From Streptomyces sp. MBT65 (lineage in GTDB: Bacteria > Actinomycetota > Actinomycetes > Streptomycetales > Streptomycetaceae): DNA of 64,000 bases. Location: contig NZ_JAENRY010000005.1 of the NCBI RefSeq assembly GCF_016612545.1, positions 1 to 64,000 of the forward strand, read 5' to 3'. Both the position numbers and the translations under genes were made by a program. Below the pieces are notes generated by a model. The model had not been told where the DNA came from, searched no databases, and saw only the letters and a program-made list of their open reading frames with translations. Shown one piece after another: positions 33,425 through 42,127 of this stretch. Position 1 is the stretch's first letter, and every line of letters starts with the position of its first letter.

Positions 33425-35317
33425 ATGACTTTCGAACAGGACGCGAAGACCCTCGAACTGCCCTGGCCGTTCACCGGCCGGGCGGACGAACTCGAGCTCA
33501 TCCGCGGCTCGTTGACGGCCGGCCGGCCCGGCATCGTGGTGACCGGCCCGGCCGGCCGGGGCAAGACCCGGCTGGTCACCGAGGCCGTCCGGGGCAGCGA
33601 CTGCGCCAAGGTCACCGGGACGCCCGAGACGCGCGGGATCGCCTTCGCCGCGTTCGCGCACCTGCTCCCCGAGAGCGTCACCCTGCACCGCGCGGTCCAA
33701 CTCCTGTCCTGCGTCCGGCTGTTGCTCGTCGACGACGCCCATCTGCTCGACGGCTCCTCGGCCGCCCTGGTCCACCAGCTCGCCGTGCACGGGCGGACCC
33801 GTCTGGTGGTCGTGGTGACCGACGGCGACCCGGTACCCGGTGCGGTGTCGCGTCTGTGGACGGGCGAACTGCTGCCGCGCCTCGCGCTGGAGCCGCTGCC
33901 CCGGGAGGAGACGGCGCAGTTGCTGGCCCTGGGCGCCGGCGGGCCGCTGGAACCCCTCACCGTGAACCGCCTGGACGGCCTCTGCCAGGGTGATCTGCGG
34001 CTGCTGCGCGACCTGTTCGGCGCGGTGCGCGAACGCGGGCTGCTGACCCGGGCGACCGACTCCGACGAGTGGACCTGGCGCGGCCCGGTACCGGTCACCG
34101 CGACGGTCCGTGAACGCACCGCGCACGTCCTCGCCCGCACCGGCCCCGAGGAGCGCGAGAACCTCGAACGCCTCGCGTTCGCCGAGCCGTTGGCGGCGCC
34201 GCTGGACGACTTCGACCTCGACGTCCTCGAGCGCCTGGAGACCGAGGCCCTGATCCACGTCGACGACCGGGGCGCCGTCCGCCTCGCCCACCCGCTGCAC
34301 GGTCCCGCGCTGCGCGCCGCGGCCGGCCGGCTCCGGGCCCGCCGACTGGCCCGCACCCCGGACCAGTGCGCCCCGGCCCTGGCGGCCGAACGGGCCGCGC
34401 TGACCGATCGCATCGACCGCACCGACGTACGCCCGCTGCCGACGCCCGTGGGGGAGTGGCTGGTGGCGGAGGGCGCACCCGTACCGGCCGGGTACGCCGC
34501 CGTCCGCGCCCGGTTCGCAAGGCTGCGCGGGGAGCTGCGCGAGGCGGCGGCCTGGGCGCGGGAGGGCTTGCGGGAGTCCCCGGGAGACCAGGCCTGCGCG
34601 GTCGAACTCGCCCTGGCCGCCGCCCAGTCGGGCGACGTCCCGGCCACCGACGAGGCGCTGGCCCGCCCCGCGTCGGACGACGCGGGCGGCTGGCTCGCGG
34701 CGGCACGGGGCGATGTGGAGACGGCGCGCGAGGCCGCGGCCGACCGCTGGAAAGAGGGTGAGGGGAGCAGCGGCCCCACCGCCGAGGACGGCAGGCCCGC
34801 CGCGTACGTCCTCTACGACGCCGTACGCCTCGGTGCTCCCGAACAGGTCGCCGGACGGCTCGCCCGACTGCCCGGCGACGGACCGGCCGTCCTCGCCCGG
34901 CACGCGGAGGCCCTGGTCGACGGGGACGGTCCCGCGCTGGACCGGGTGGCCGGGGAACTGGAGCAGCGCGGCTTCCTGCTGTTCGCGGCCGAGGCGCACG
35001 CCCAGGCCGTACGCGCGCACCGCGACCCGCGCGCCGCCCGCATGTCCCGCACCCGCGCGGTCGCCCTCGCCCGCCGCTGCCAGGGCGCCCGCACCCCGGC
35101 CCTGTCCGGCCTGGTCCTGGGCGAACTCACCGCCCGCCAGCGCCAGATCGTCACCCTCGCCGCCGCAGGCCTCAGCAACCGCCAGATCGCCGACCGCCTC
35201 ACCCTCTCCGTCCGCACCGTCGGCAACCACCTCTACAGCGCCTACACCCGCCTCGGCGCAAGCGACCGCGGCGCGTTGCCGTGGCTGGTGGAACTGCCGA
35301 CGACGCGGTCAGCCTGA
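33425..35317 (+). CDS. AAA-ATPase LuxR-family transcriptional regulator
   Basis: 630 residues. An N-terminal STAND/AAA-type ATPase has FTGRADELELI and Walker A GPAGRGKT (41-48), with Walker B-like RLLLVDDAHL. The middle is helical. The C-terminal LuxR helix-turn-helix is [20 protein letters not shown] and following (about 565-615), ending RTVGNHLYSAYTRLG. It resembles LAL-type regulators but is shorter than their usual 900 residues. The start may also be the adjacent GTG. Probably senses a signal through the middle region and controls nearby protease genes and itself; inference. Confidence 0.82.
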   Translation: MTFEQDAKTLELPWPFTGRADELELIRGSLTAGRPGIVVTGPAGRGKTRLVTEAVRGSDCAKVTGTPETRGIAFAAFAHLLPESVTLHRAVQLLSCVRLLLVDDAHLLDGSSAALVHQLAVHGRTRLVVVVTDGDPVPGAVSRLWTGELLPRLALEPLPREETAQLLALGAGGPLEPLTVNRLDGLCQGDLRLLRDLFGAVRERGLLTRATDSDEWTWRGPVPVTATVRERTAHVLARTGPEERENLERLAFAEPLAAPLDDFDLDVLERLETEALIHVDDRGAVRLAHPLHGPALRAAAGRLRARRLARTPDQCAPALAAERAALTDRIDRTDVRPLPTPVGEWLVAEGAPVPAGYAAVRARFARLRGELREAAAWAREGLRESPGDQACAVELALAAAQSGDVPATDEALARPASDDAGGWLAAARGDVETAREAAADRWKEGEGSSGPTAEDGRPAAYVLYDAVRLGAPEQVAGRLARLPGDGPAVLARHAEALVDGDGPALDRVAGELEQRGFLLFAAEAHAQAVRAHRDPRAARMSRTRAVALARRCQGARTPALSGLVLGELTARQRQIVTLAAAGLSNRQIADRLTLSVRTVGNHLYSAYTRLGASDRGALPWLVELPTTRSA

Positions 35318-35458
35318 GCGACGGGGACGGCCGTCGGCCGGGTCGCCCGCACGGCGCGATGACCGGCGGCCGGGTTTGCCTGCCTGGCGGGAACGATTTA
35401 TGGCCTGGCCTGCCTACACGGCGGGACGTTCAACAACCCGATCCGCTCACCCGACAGG

Positions 35459-38071
35459 TCACGCCGCCCCGAACGCCGTGAAAGCCCACCCCGTCGCCTG
35501 GTGCATCGCGTCCACCGGCAGAGCCGCCCGCGCGTCTCGCAGGGCCTCCGCCAAGGAGAGGCCTGTGCTGAGGCCCTTGTGCAGGGTGAGCATCAGGGGG
35601 ACCACTGCCGCGTCGTTGACCGGGGCGCTGCTCGCCACCACGCCTGCCGTGCCCAGGGGGAGCAACGCCGTGACCAGGCCCAGGAGTTCATCGGCTCCGA
35701 CCGAGGCCAGACGGGCGGTGTCGCAGCTGGAGAGGATGATGCGGTACGGGCTGCGGGCGAGGCGTTCGAAGTCGTGGACGATGAGCGGGCCGTCGGCCAT
35801 GCGGAGGGACGAGAACAGGGGGCTGTCCGCGCGGAACGTGCCGTGGGCCGCGATGTGGGCCAGGGTCGCACCGTCCAACTCGGCCAGTACCCGGGGGACT
35901 TCGGCGCCGTCGTGCTCCAGGACCGTGGGCCTGCCGTAGCGGCCGGCCAGGTCGGGGACCTCGGCGCCGCCGGTCGCGAGGCCGGGCCCGCGGACCAGGA
36001 CGTGCCGGCCGCCGGACGGCGGTTCGGTGTCCAGGGAGCGCAGCCAACTGCCCGCCGACGGCGACACACTGAGCACCCGCTCGCGCAGCGAGGGCAGCAA
36101 CGCCCAGGGAACGCGGTGGAGTCGGCCCGGCGGGACCACCACCACCGGCCCGGAGCCGAGGTGTTGAGCGGCCTCGCCGAGGAGCAGCTCCTCCAGGCGC
36201 CGGCCCGCCGCCTCCACCACCGGGAGCCTTGCCTCCGCCCCCGGATGCGCGAGCCGCCGTAGCCCCGCCTGTACGTGTTCCGCCTCGGCCATCGCCTCCG
36301 CGAGCAGGCCCGCCTCGAAGCGGCGGACCCGGCCCGCCCCGCACAGCAGGGCGTGCACCCGGCCGTCCACGACGGCGAGTTCGACCAGCCGCCCCTCGCC
36401 GAGGCGGGCCAGCAGGCGGGTCGGATCGAAGCGGTCGCCCTCGCCGGGGGCGTCCCCGCGCATATGGAGGGTGCGGGAGCGGATCTCCCGTTCCAGGCGC
36501 CGCTGTTCGCGTTCCAGGGCCGGTACCGGGCGGCCGTCCATGCGGGCCTGCTCCGCGCGGGCGGCGATCTCGCGGAACGCCGTCAGATCGGTGAGCAGCA
36601 CCGGGTCGGCGGGCGGCCGGGTGGGCGGAGTGGACAGCGCGGTCGCCCGCCAGCGCTCGCTCCACACCAACAGCCGCCGCGGGCCGCCGGAGACGAGGCT
36701 CGCGCGCTGGGCCAGCGCCGCCAGCTCGGCGCCCTGCGCGGTCGCCCGCGCCCGCAACTCCGAGGCGCCCAGGGTCGTACGGTGATCGTCCAGGACGTCG
36801 AGCCCGCGCCGGCACGCCTCCAGCACCCCGCGCCCGGAACCCGCCGCCTGCGCGCGCAACGCCTGTGCCGCCCAGCCGGTCATCCGGGCCAGCGGCGGGC
36901 CGCCGCGCCTGCTGCGGGCGGCCACCGCCAAGTGCCGCTCCGCGTCCGCCGTCCAGCCCAGTTCCAGCGCGATCCGGCCCGCGAGCAGCGAGGCCTCCGG
37001 AGCGGACGGCGAACCGAAGCCCGCCAGCCGGTCGGCCACCGCCGCGGCGTCCGCCACCAGCCGCCCCGACGCCCGCCCGGCCGCCAACCGGGCCTCGATC
37101 AGCACCAGTTGGGCATGCGTCTGCCACCAGGTGCGCCGCTGCGCGGCGAACAGCCGTACCGCCACGGCCGCGCGCGCGATCGCCCGCTGCGGATCGTCCG
37201 CGAGCCGCGCGGCCCGGGCGGCCACGAGCAGCAACTCCGCCTTGCGCGTGGACTGGCCGCCGATGCCGTCGAGCAGCCCGACCGCCGTGTCCGCGTGCGC
37301 CAGCGCCTCCCCAGCAAGACCCGCGCTCATCAGCACCTCGCAGCGGCGGATGGTCAGCATGAACGTCGGGGTGGCCAGCTTGGCGTACATCTCCTCTGCC
37401 TCGTCGAGCAGTTGGAGCGCCACCGGGATGTCCCCCGAGCGGAACGCGGCCAGCCCCCGGCTCTCCACCGCGTCCGCCTTGTCGTGCTCCTGGCCGGTGG
37501 TCTCCCACAGCGACTCGGCCGCCGTGAAGTCCGCTTCGGCCCGGTCCACCGCACCGAGCGCCAGGTGCACGGTCGCCCGCAGGGTGAGCGCCCGCGCCGT
37601 CCAGATCGTGTCGTCCACCTGCCGCAGCACGGGAATCGCCCGCCGTACGTCGTCCAGCGCCTCGGAGTGATGGCCCAGTACCCACCAGACGTACGCCCGC
37701 CGGTACAGCACCCGCGCCCGGGTCTGCCCCGTGCCCCGGGCGATGCCCCGCTCGAAGGCGGCCAGGCCCTGCCGGGTACGGCCGGCGTGCACCAACGCCA
37801 CGCCCAGTGTGCCGAGGACGTCCGCCTCCCGGTCCGCCGAATCCGCGCGGGCCGCCAGGTCACGGGCGCGCCGCAGATGACGCAGGGCGAGCCGGAGATC
37901 GCCGAAGTCCCGCTGCCAGATGCCGATCACATGGTGGGCCACGGAGGCCTGGAACGGCGTCGGATCGCCGTCGAGGACCTCCCGCGCACCGGCCAGCGCC
38001 TCGCTCGGAGCCGCGAACACCATCGGCAGGAGGTCGAGAACCGAGTCGCTTCCCGCTGTCACTCCTCCCAT
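35459..38071 (-). CDS. TPR-CHAT caspase-like protease
   Basis: 870 residues. The N-terminal ~500 are repeated helical pairs (tetratricopeptide-like: LRLALRHLRRARDLAARADS, GLAAFERGIARGTGQTRARV). The C-terminal ~350 are a CHAT domain with the caspase-type dyad His743 (HIAAHG) and Cys783 (SSCDTA). CHAT proteases are activated by partner signals bound to the repeats and cut specific proteins, as in TPR-CHAT Craspase. No signal peptide. The start may be leaderless; 38071 is preferred. Divergent from S8 peptidase and sigma genes, with which it probably acts. Confidence 0.85.
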   Translation of the reverse strand: MGGVTAGSDSVLDLLPMVFAAPSEALAGAREVLDGDPTPFQASVAHHVIGIWQRDFGDLRLALRHLRRARDLAARADSADREADVLGTLGVALVHAGRTRQGLAAFERGIARGTGQTRARVLYRRAYVWWVLGHHSEALDDVRRAIPVLRQVDDTIWTARALTLRATVHLALGAVDRAEADFTAAESLWETTGQEHDKADAVESRGLAAFRSGDIPVALQLLDEAEEMYAKLATPTFMLTIRRCEVLMSAGLAGEALAHADTAVGLLDGIGGQSTRKAELLLVAARAARLADDPQRAIARAAVAVRLFAAQRRTWWQTHAQLVLIEARLAAGRASGRLVADAAAVADRLAGFGSPSAPEASLLAGRIALELGWTADAERHLAVAARSRRGGPPLARMTGWAAQALRAQAAGSGRGVLEACRRGLDVLDDHRTTLGASELRARATAQGAELAALAQRASLVSGGPRRLLVWSERWRATALSTPPTRPPADPVLLTDLTAFREIAARAEQARMDGRPVPALEREQRRLEREIRSRTLHMRGDAPGEGDRFDPTRLLARLGEGRLVELAVVDGRVHALLCGAGRVRRFEAGLLAEAMAEAEHVQAGLRRLAHPGAEARLPVVEAAGRRLEELLLGEAAQHLGSGPVVVVPPGRLHRVPWALLPSLRERVLSVSPSAGSWLRSLDTEPPSGGRHVLVRGPGLATGGAEVPDLAGRYGRPTVLEHDGAEVPRVLAELDGATLAHIAAHGTFRADSPLFSSLRMADGPLIVHDFERLARSPYRIILSSCDTARLASVGADELLGLVTALLPLGTAGVVASSAPVNDAAVVPLMLTLHKGLSTGLSLAEALRDARAALPVDAMHQATGWAFTAFGAA

Positions 38072-38171
38072 GCTAGTGGTCCCGGGTGCGGACCTCACAG
38101 GTTTGGTGCTGTATCAAGTAGCGGTCCGGCGGCTCTGATTGACGACCGCCGCCGTAGTGGGAGGACACGCC

Positions 38172-39608
38172 ATGGCACCACAGCGATTCCACGAGCAGTT
38201 CGACCAGATCCAACGCTCGATGCCCGACATCCCCCTGGCGATGGGGCCGGACGACTCAGCCGAGTTCTTCTACGAGAAGGGCGTCGTGCTCGCCCGCGAC
38301 GGCGAGGAGGCCCGCCTCGTCGAGGACACCGTCCGCACGCACTTCACCGCCGCCCCCGACCTCACCCCGGACTCCGTGCGCCGGGCGGGCCCCGAGACCA
38401 ACCGGTCCGGCATCACCCGCATCCAGGTCGGCGACCCGGGCCAGGGCGACCGGCGCGGCGACCACGCCGTGGCGAACGCGCTGCGCGCCCTGCGTGAACC
38501 GGAGGGCCGCACCGGCCGCCGACTCGTCAGTCGCAACCACGTGGTGTCGATCGCCGTGAACGCCTGTCCCGGCGACGAACCCGTCCCCGCCCCGCGCTCC
38601 GAAGGGGCCAACCCGGCGCCCGCGGAGGCCGGTTACGACCCCGACACCGCCGTCGGCGTCCTCGTCATCGACACCGGGCTCATGCACGACTACCGGTCCT
38701 ACCCGCTGCTGGCCCACGTCCAGGGCGACCCGCAGATCAGGGAGACCGACGACGCGGGAGTGCTCCAACAGTACGTAGGACACGGCACGTTCATCGCCGG
38801 CATCGTCGCGGCCGTCTCGCCCAACACCGAGGTGACGGTCCGCAACACCCTCAACGACGCGGGCGCCATCCTCGAATCGGACTTCGGCGAGGCCCTGTTC
38901 GCCGCCGTCGACCAGCACGGCTGGCCCGACGTCATCAGCCTCTCCGCCGGCACCTCCAACGGCCGCACCGACGGACTCCTCGGCGTCGAGGGCTTCATGC
39001 AGGCCCTGCGCGGACAGCGCACCCTCCTCGTCGCCGCCGCGGGCAACAACGCCAGCGCCACCCCCTTCTGGCCCGCCGCCTACGCCGACCTGCCCGACTA
39101 CCAGGACGTCGTCCTCTCGGTCGGCGCGCTGCGCAGCGACGGCGAGTTCGGCGCCTGCTTCAGCAACCACGGCGCCTGGGTCAAGGCCTACGCCCCCGGC
39201 GAGCGGCTCATCGGCCCCCTCACCGGCTTCGACACCCCCACGCCGTACGCCTACCAGCACACCACCTACGACGCGTGCCGGTTCGGGTTCACCTACACCT
39301 GCACCTGCCAATCGCCCGCCCACAAGGGTGTGTTGAGCCAGGCCGGGGACGCCGAGCCGGGCAGCCCGGACCAGGTGACCTTCGACGGGTTCGCGCACTG
39401 GAGCGGCACCTCGTTCGCCGCTCCCGTCGCCGCCGGCATGGTCGCCGCCTTCATGACGGCGAACAAGGAGACCGACGCGCGTGCCGCCCGCGGCCAACTC
39501 CTCGCGGCCAACGCGGAGTACGCCGAAGTGCGCGGGGCGCACGTACCGGCGCTGCGCCCGCCCACCTGGCGCCCGGTCCCCGTCGTACCGCTCTCCCCTC
39601 CGGCATGA
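38172..39608 (+). CDS. Intracellular S8 subtilisin-like serine peptidase
   Basis: 478 residues with the full triad: Asp167 (VLVIDTGL), His204 (VGHGTFIAG) and Ser414 (SGTSFAAPVA), plus an oxyanion Asn near 292 (AAAGNNAS). An N-terminal ~155-residue region precedes the catalytic domain. There is no signal peptide, propeptide pattern or membrane segment, so it is likely cytoplasmic and regulated rather than secreted. A Cys cluster at 369-379 lies in a loop before the Ser. GGGAGG ribosome-binding site before the ATG. Stop overlaps a possible sigma-gene start. Part of the CHAT-subtilase-sigma module. Confidence 0.87.
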   Translation: MAPQRFHEQFDQIQRSMPDIPLAMGPDDSAEFFYEKGVVLARDGEEARLVEDTVRTHFTAAPDLTPDSVRRAGPETNRSGITRIQVGDPGQGDRRGDHAVANALRALREPEGRTGRRLVSRNHVVSIAVNACPGDEPVPAPRSEGANPAPAEAGYDPDTAVGVLVIDTGLMHDYRSYPLLAHVQGDPQIRETDDAGVLQQYVGHGTFIAGIVAAVSPNTEVTVRNTLNDAGAILESDFGEALFAAVDQHGWPDVISLSAGTSNGRTDGLLGVEGFMQALRGQRTLLVAAAGNNASATPFWPAAYADLPDYQDVVLSVGALRSDGEFGACFSNHGAWVKAYAPGERLIGPLTGFDTPTPYAYQHTTYDACRFGFTYTCTCQSPAHKGVLSQAGDAEPGSPDQVTFDGFAHWSGTSFAAPVAAGMVAAFMTANKETDARAARGQLLAANAEYAEVRGAHVPALRPPTWRPVPVVPLSPPA

Positions 39609-39613
39609 GGGCC

Positions 39614-39640
39614 GGAACCCTCCCCTCCACGGCGTACGAT
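39614..39640 (+). promoter_or_regulatory. Weak ECF-like promoter before the sigma gene
   Basis: GGAACC (39614-39619) and TACGAT (39635-39640), spacer 15. Resembles a sigma-autoregulated promoter but the spacing is short. Low certainty. Confidence 0.3.
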
Positions 39641-39667
39641 GACATGCCGTACACGAGGGGTGGCACA

Positions 39668-40243
39668 GTGGACCGTGCAGAGGTCGGCGCGCTCGTCCAG
39701 TCCGCCGTCGACGGCGACGCTGCGGCCTGGAAGGCGCTCGTGGAGGGTCTGAGCCCCCTGGTCTGGTCCGTGGTGCGCGCCCACCGGCTCTCCGACGCCG
39801 ACGGCCACGAGGTGTACCAGACCGTGTGGTTGCGCTTCTCCCAGCACTTGCGGCGCATCCGGGAACCGGAGAAGGCCGGCTCCTGGCTGGCGTCCACCGC
39901 GCGCAACGAATGCCTGAAGGTGATCAAGAGCCTACGGCGGCTGATGCCCACGGACGATCCCCAACTCCTCGACCGCGTCAGCGAGGAGCGCACCCCCGAG
40001 CAGTCGCTGATCGACTCGGAGGAGGCGGCCTCCGACGCCGAGCGCATCCGGCGGCTGTGGCAGGAGTTCGAGGAACTGGGCGAGCGGTGCAGGCAGTTGC
40101 TGCGGGTGCTGATGGCCTCGCCGCCGCCCAGCTATCAGGAGGTGTCCGCCGGTCTGGGGATCGCCGTCGGCAGCATCGGCCCGATGCGCCAGCGCTGCCT
40201 GCGCCGGCTGCGGGCCCGACTCGACGCCCGGGGGGCGGTGTGA
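39668..40243 (+). CDS. Sigma-70-family RNA polymerase sigma factor
   Basis: 191 residues with region 2 (SPLVWSVVRAHRLSDADGHE, then VYQTVWLRFSQHL) and region 4 helix-turn-helix (SYQEVSAGLGIAVGSIGPMR). Group-4-like in size. I chose the GTG at 39668 behind AGGGGTGG; ATG 39605 (overlapping the S8 stop) and ATG 39644 are alternatives. It directs RNA polymerase to an unknown regulon. Co-translated with the small acidic protein that follows (GTGA), the usual arrangement for a sigma factor and its inhibitor. Confidence 0.87.
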   Translation: MDRAEVGALVQSAVDGDAAAWKALVEGLSPLVWSVVRAHRLSDADGHEVYQTVWLRFSQHLRRIREPEKAGSWLASTARNECLKVIKSLRRLMPTDDPQLLDRVSEERTPEQSLIDSEEAASDAERIRRLWQEFEELGERCRQLLRVLMASPPPSYQEVSAGLGIAVGSIGPMRQRCLRRLRARLDARGAV

Positions 40244-40791
40244 ACGGCATGCACGACGACGGACCCGACGCGTTCGACGCCTTCGGCCAGGACCCCTTCG
40301 ACGACGAGGAGTTCGACGACCAGGAGGGCGAACAGGGCGACGACGGCGGGGAGTTCGACGACGCGCTCCTGGAGGAGGAGCTGCGCCAGGCGGCCGCCGT
40401 CCTGGACCCGGTCCCCGCCGAGCTGCGCCAACTCGCCATGGACGCCTACGCGTTCCACGACCTGGACGGCCGGCTCGCGGAGCTCACCTTCGACTCCCTG
40501 GTCGACGCGATCCCGATCAGAGGAGCCACGGACGTCCCCCGCATGCTCACCTTCACCGCGGGCGCCCTCAGCATCGACGTGGAGGTGACCAGCGAGGGCC
40601 TGATGGGCCAGGTGATGCCGCCCCAACCGGCCGGCATCGAGATCCTCGGCGGCTCCCAGGCGCTGCGTCCCCCCACCCTCACGGCCGACGCCATGGGTCG
40701 CTTCACCGGCGACACGCCACCGACCGGCCCCTTCGCGCTACGGCTGCGGGCCGGCGGGGAGGTCGTCGTCACGGAGTGGCTGCGGGCCTGA
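40240..40791 (+). CDS. Acidic sigma-linked protein, candidate anti-sigma
   Basis: 183 residues. The first ~45 are very acidic (DPFDDEEFDDQEGEQGDDGG). A short helical piece follows (PAELRQLAMDAYAFHDLDGRL), then a beta-rich C-terminal half (LSIDVEVTSEGLMGQVMPPQ, then PTGPFALRLRAGGEV). No membrane segment and no zinc-binding HxxxCxxC of ZAS anti-sigma factors. Overlaps the sigma stop by four bases. The AELTFDS segment and gene order recur, as I recall, beside sigma genes of actinobacteria. Role as inhibitor or adaptor is inference. Confidence 0.65.
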   Translation: MNGMHDDGPDAFDAFGQDPFDDEEFDDQEGEQGDDGGEFDDALLEEELRQAAAVLDPVPAELRQLAMDAYAFHDLDGRLAELTFDSLVDAIPIRGATDVPRMLTFTAGALSIDVEVTSEGLMGQVMPPQPAGIEILGGSQALRPPTLTADAMGRFTGDTPPTGPFALRLRAGGEVVVTEWLRA

Positions 40792-40799
40792 ACACCGGT

Positions 40800-40837
40800 G
40801 CGCGAGGACGGAGTCGACAACACCTCCGTCCTCGCGC
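40800..40837. terminator. Bidirectional hairpin between acidic protein and P450 genes
   Basis: A 13-bp perfect stem (40800-40812 with 40825-40837) with a 12-base loop, between two convergent genes. Confidence 0.72.
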
Positions 40838-40845
40838 GTGAGCCG

Positions 40846-42069
40846 CTACCAGGTCACCGGCAAGGTCTGCGGCCCCCGGATCATGGTCTTCCGGCGCCAG
40901 ACGATCTCCTCGGCGGGCACGGCGAGTTGGAGCCCCGGGAGACGGTCCAGCAGGGTGTCGACGAGGAGTTCGGTCTGGAGCCGGGCCAGTACGGCGCCGG
41001 TGCAGTAGTGCGCGCCGTTGCCGAGGGCCAGGTGCGGGTTGGGATCGCGGTCGACGTCGATGCGCTCCGGGTCCGGGAACACGGCCGGGTCGCGGTTCGC
41101 GGCGAGATAGGAGACGTAGACCGGGTCGCCCGCGCTGATGCGCAGACCGTGCAACTCGACGTCCTCCAGGGCGATCCGGGCCAGGCCGACCGAGGAGCGG
41201 TGCGGGATGTAGCGCAGGAGTTCGTCCAACGCGGCGTCCCTGCACTCGGGTTGGCCGCGCAGTCGCTCCAGCAGTTCGGGGCGGGTGAGCATCAGGTAGA
41301 GCATCTGGCCGCAGTTGTGGGTGACCGCCTCGCCGCCGATCTGCAGCGGGCCCGCCACCCCGGCCGCCTCCGGCTCACTGATGTCGCCCCGGGCCACGGC
41401 GTTGCCGAGCAGGGAGTACACATCGGTGCCGTCGCTGTCGGCGCGGGCGCGGATGGTGTCGGTGATCCACGCGTACATGCCGTTCTTGGCGCGGTCGGCG
41501 GCCTCGGCGCCGCCGGACGTGGAGATGATCTGCCGCGTCCAGGCGTGCACCTGGTCCCGGTCCTCGGCGGGCACCCCCATGACCTCGCTGACCACGGTGA
41601 TCGGGAAGGGCTCCAGGACCCGCTCGATCAGATCGGCCGGGGGCCCGTCCGCCACGACGCCGTCCACCAGCGCGTCGAGCAGTGACTGCGCCCGGGGCCG
41701 CAGCCGCTTCATCGCGCCGACCGTGAACGCGCCCGCGATCGCCTTGCGCAGCCGGTTGTGGTCCGGCTGGTCGGCGAACGCCAGTGACCCCGGGCGCGGC
41801 TTGAAGTGCGGGGCCATGCGCGTCACTTGACGCGTGGTGACCTCCGCGCGGCCGAACCGTGGATCGTTGGTGATCATCTTCACGTCGTCGTAGCGGGTGG
41901 CCAGCCACGCCCAGCCCTCGCCGTGCGGCAGCCGGATCCGGTTCAGCGGGCCCTCGCGCATCAGTTCCGCGAGGACCGGGTCGAACTCCGTCCCGGTCAG
42001 GTCGAGCGGGGGCCAGTCCCGGACGGGGGGCGGGGCCTGGCCGGTCAGCGTGGTGGTCTCCTCGGTCAT
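40846..42069 (-). CDS. Cytochrome P450 with unusual I-helix
   Basis: 407 residues. Heme ligand Cys356 sits in LGNGAHYCTG (usually FGxGxHxCxG; Phe is replaced by Leu). ExxR is ELLR (283-286). The I-helix reads GGEAVT (245-250); aligned to AGHETT, the acid-alcohol pair is replaced by Ala-Val. This suggests altered oxygen activation, as in some coupling P450s. RWAPE-type details and substrate are unknown. No ferredoxin or biosynthetic core gene is adjacent; the upstream neighbour is an N-formylglutamate amidohydrolase. Confidence 0.85.
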   Translation of the reverse strand: MTEETTTLTGQAPPPVRDWPPLDLTGTEFDPVLAELMREGPLNRIRLPHGEGWAWLATRYDDVKMITNDPRFGRAEVTTRQVTRMAPHFKPRPGSLAFADQPDHNRLRKAIAGAFTVGAMKRLRPRAQSLLDALVDGVVADGPPADLIERVLEPFPITVVSEVMGVPAEDRDQVHAWTRQIISTSGGAEAADRAKNGMYAWITDTIRARADSDGTDVYSLLGNAVARGDISEPEAAGVAGPLQIGGEAVTHNCGQMLYLMLTRPELLERLRGQPECRDAALDELLRYIPHRSSVGLARIALEDVELHGLRISAGDPVYVSYLAANRDPAVFPDPERIDVDRDPNPHLALGNGAHYCTGAVLARLQTELLVDTLLDRLPGLQLAVPAEEIVWRRKTMIRGPQTLPVTW

Positions 42070-42127
42070 GCCGTCCACCCTCGTACGCTTCCGGCCGCCT
42101 GTCCTGCGGGGCTGCTCCAGCCGGAGG

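Noticed and set aside
32221-40791. CRISPR array for a Craspase-like system next to the TPR-CHAT gene
   Set aside because: No direct-repeat array or Cas gene is present; the parallel is only in protease-sigma logic.
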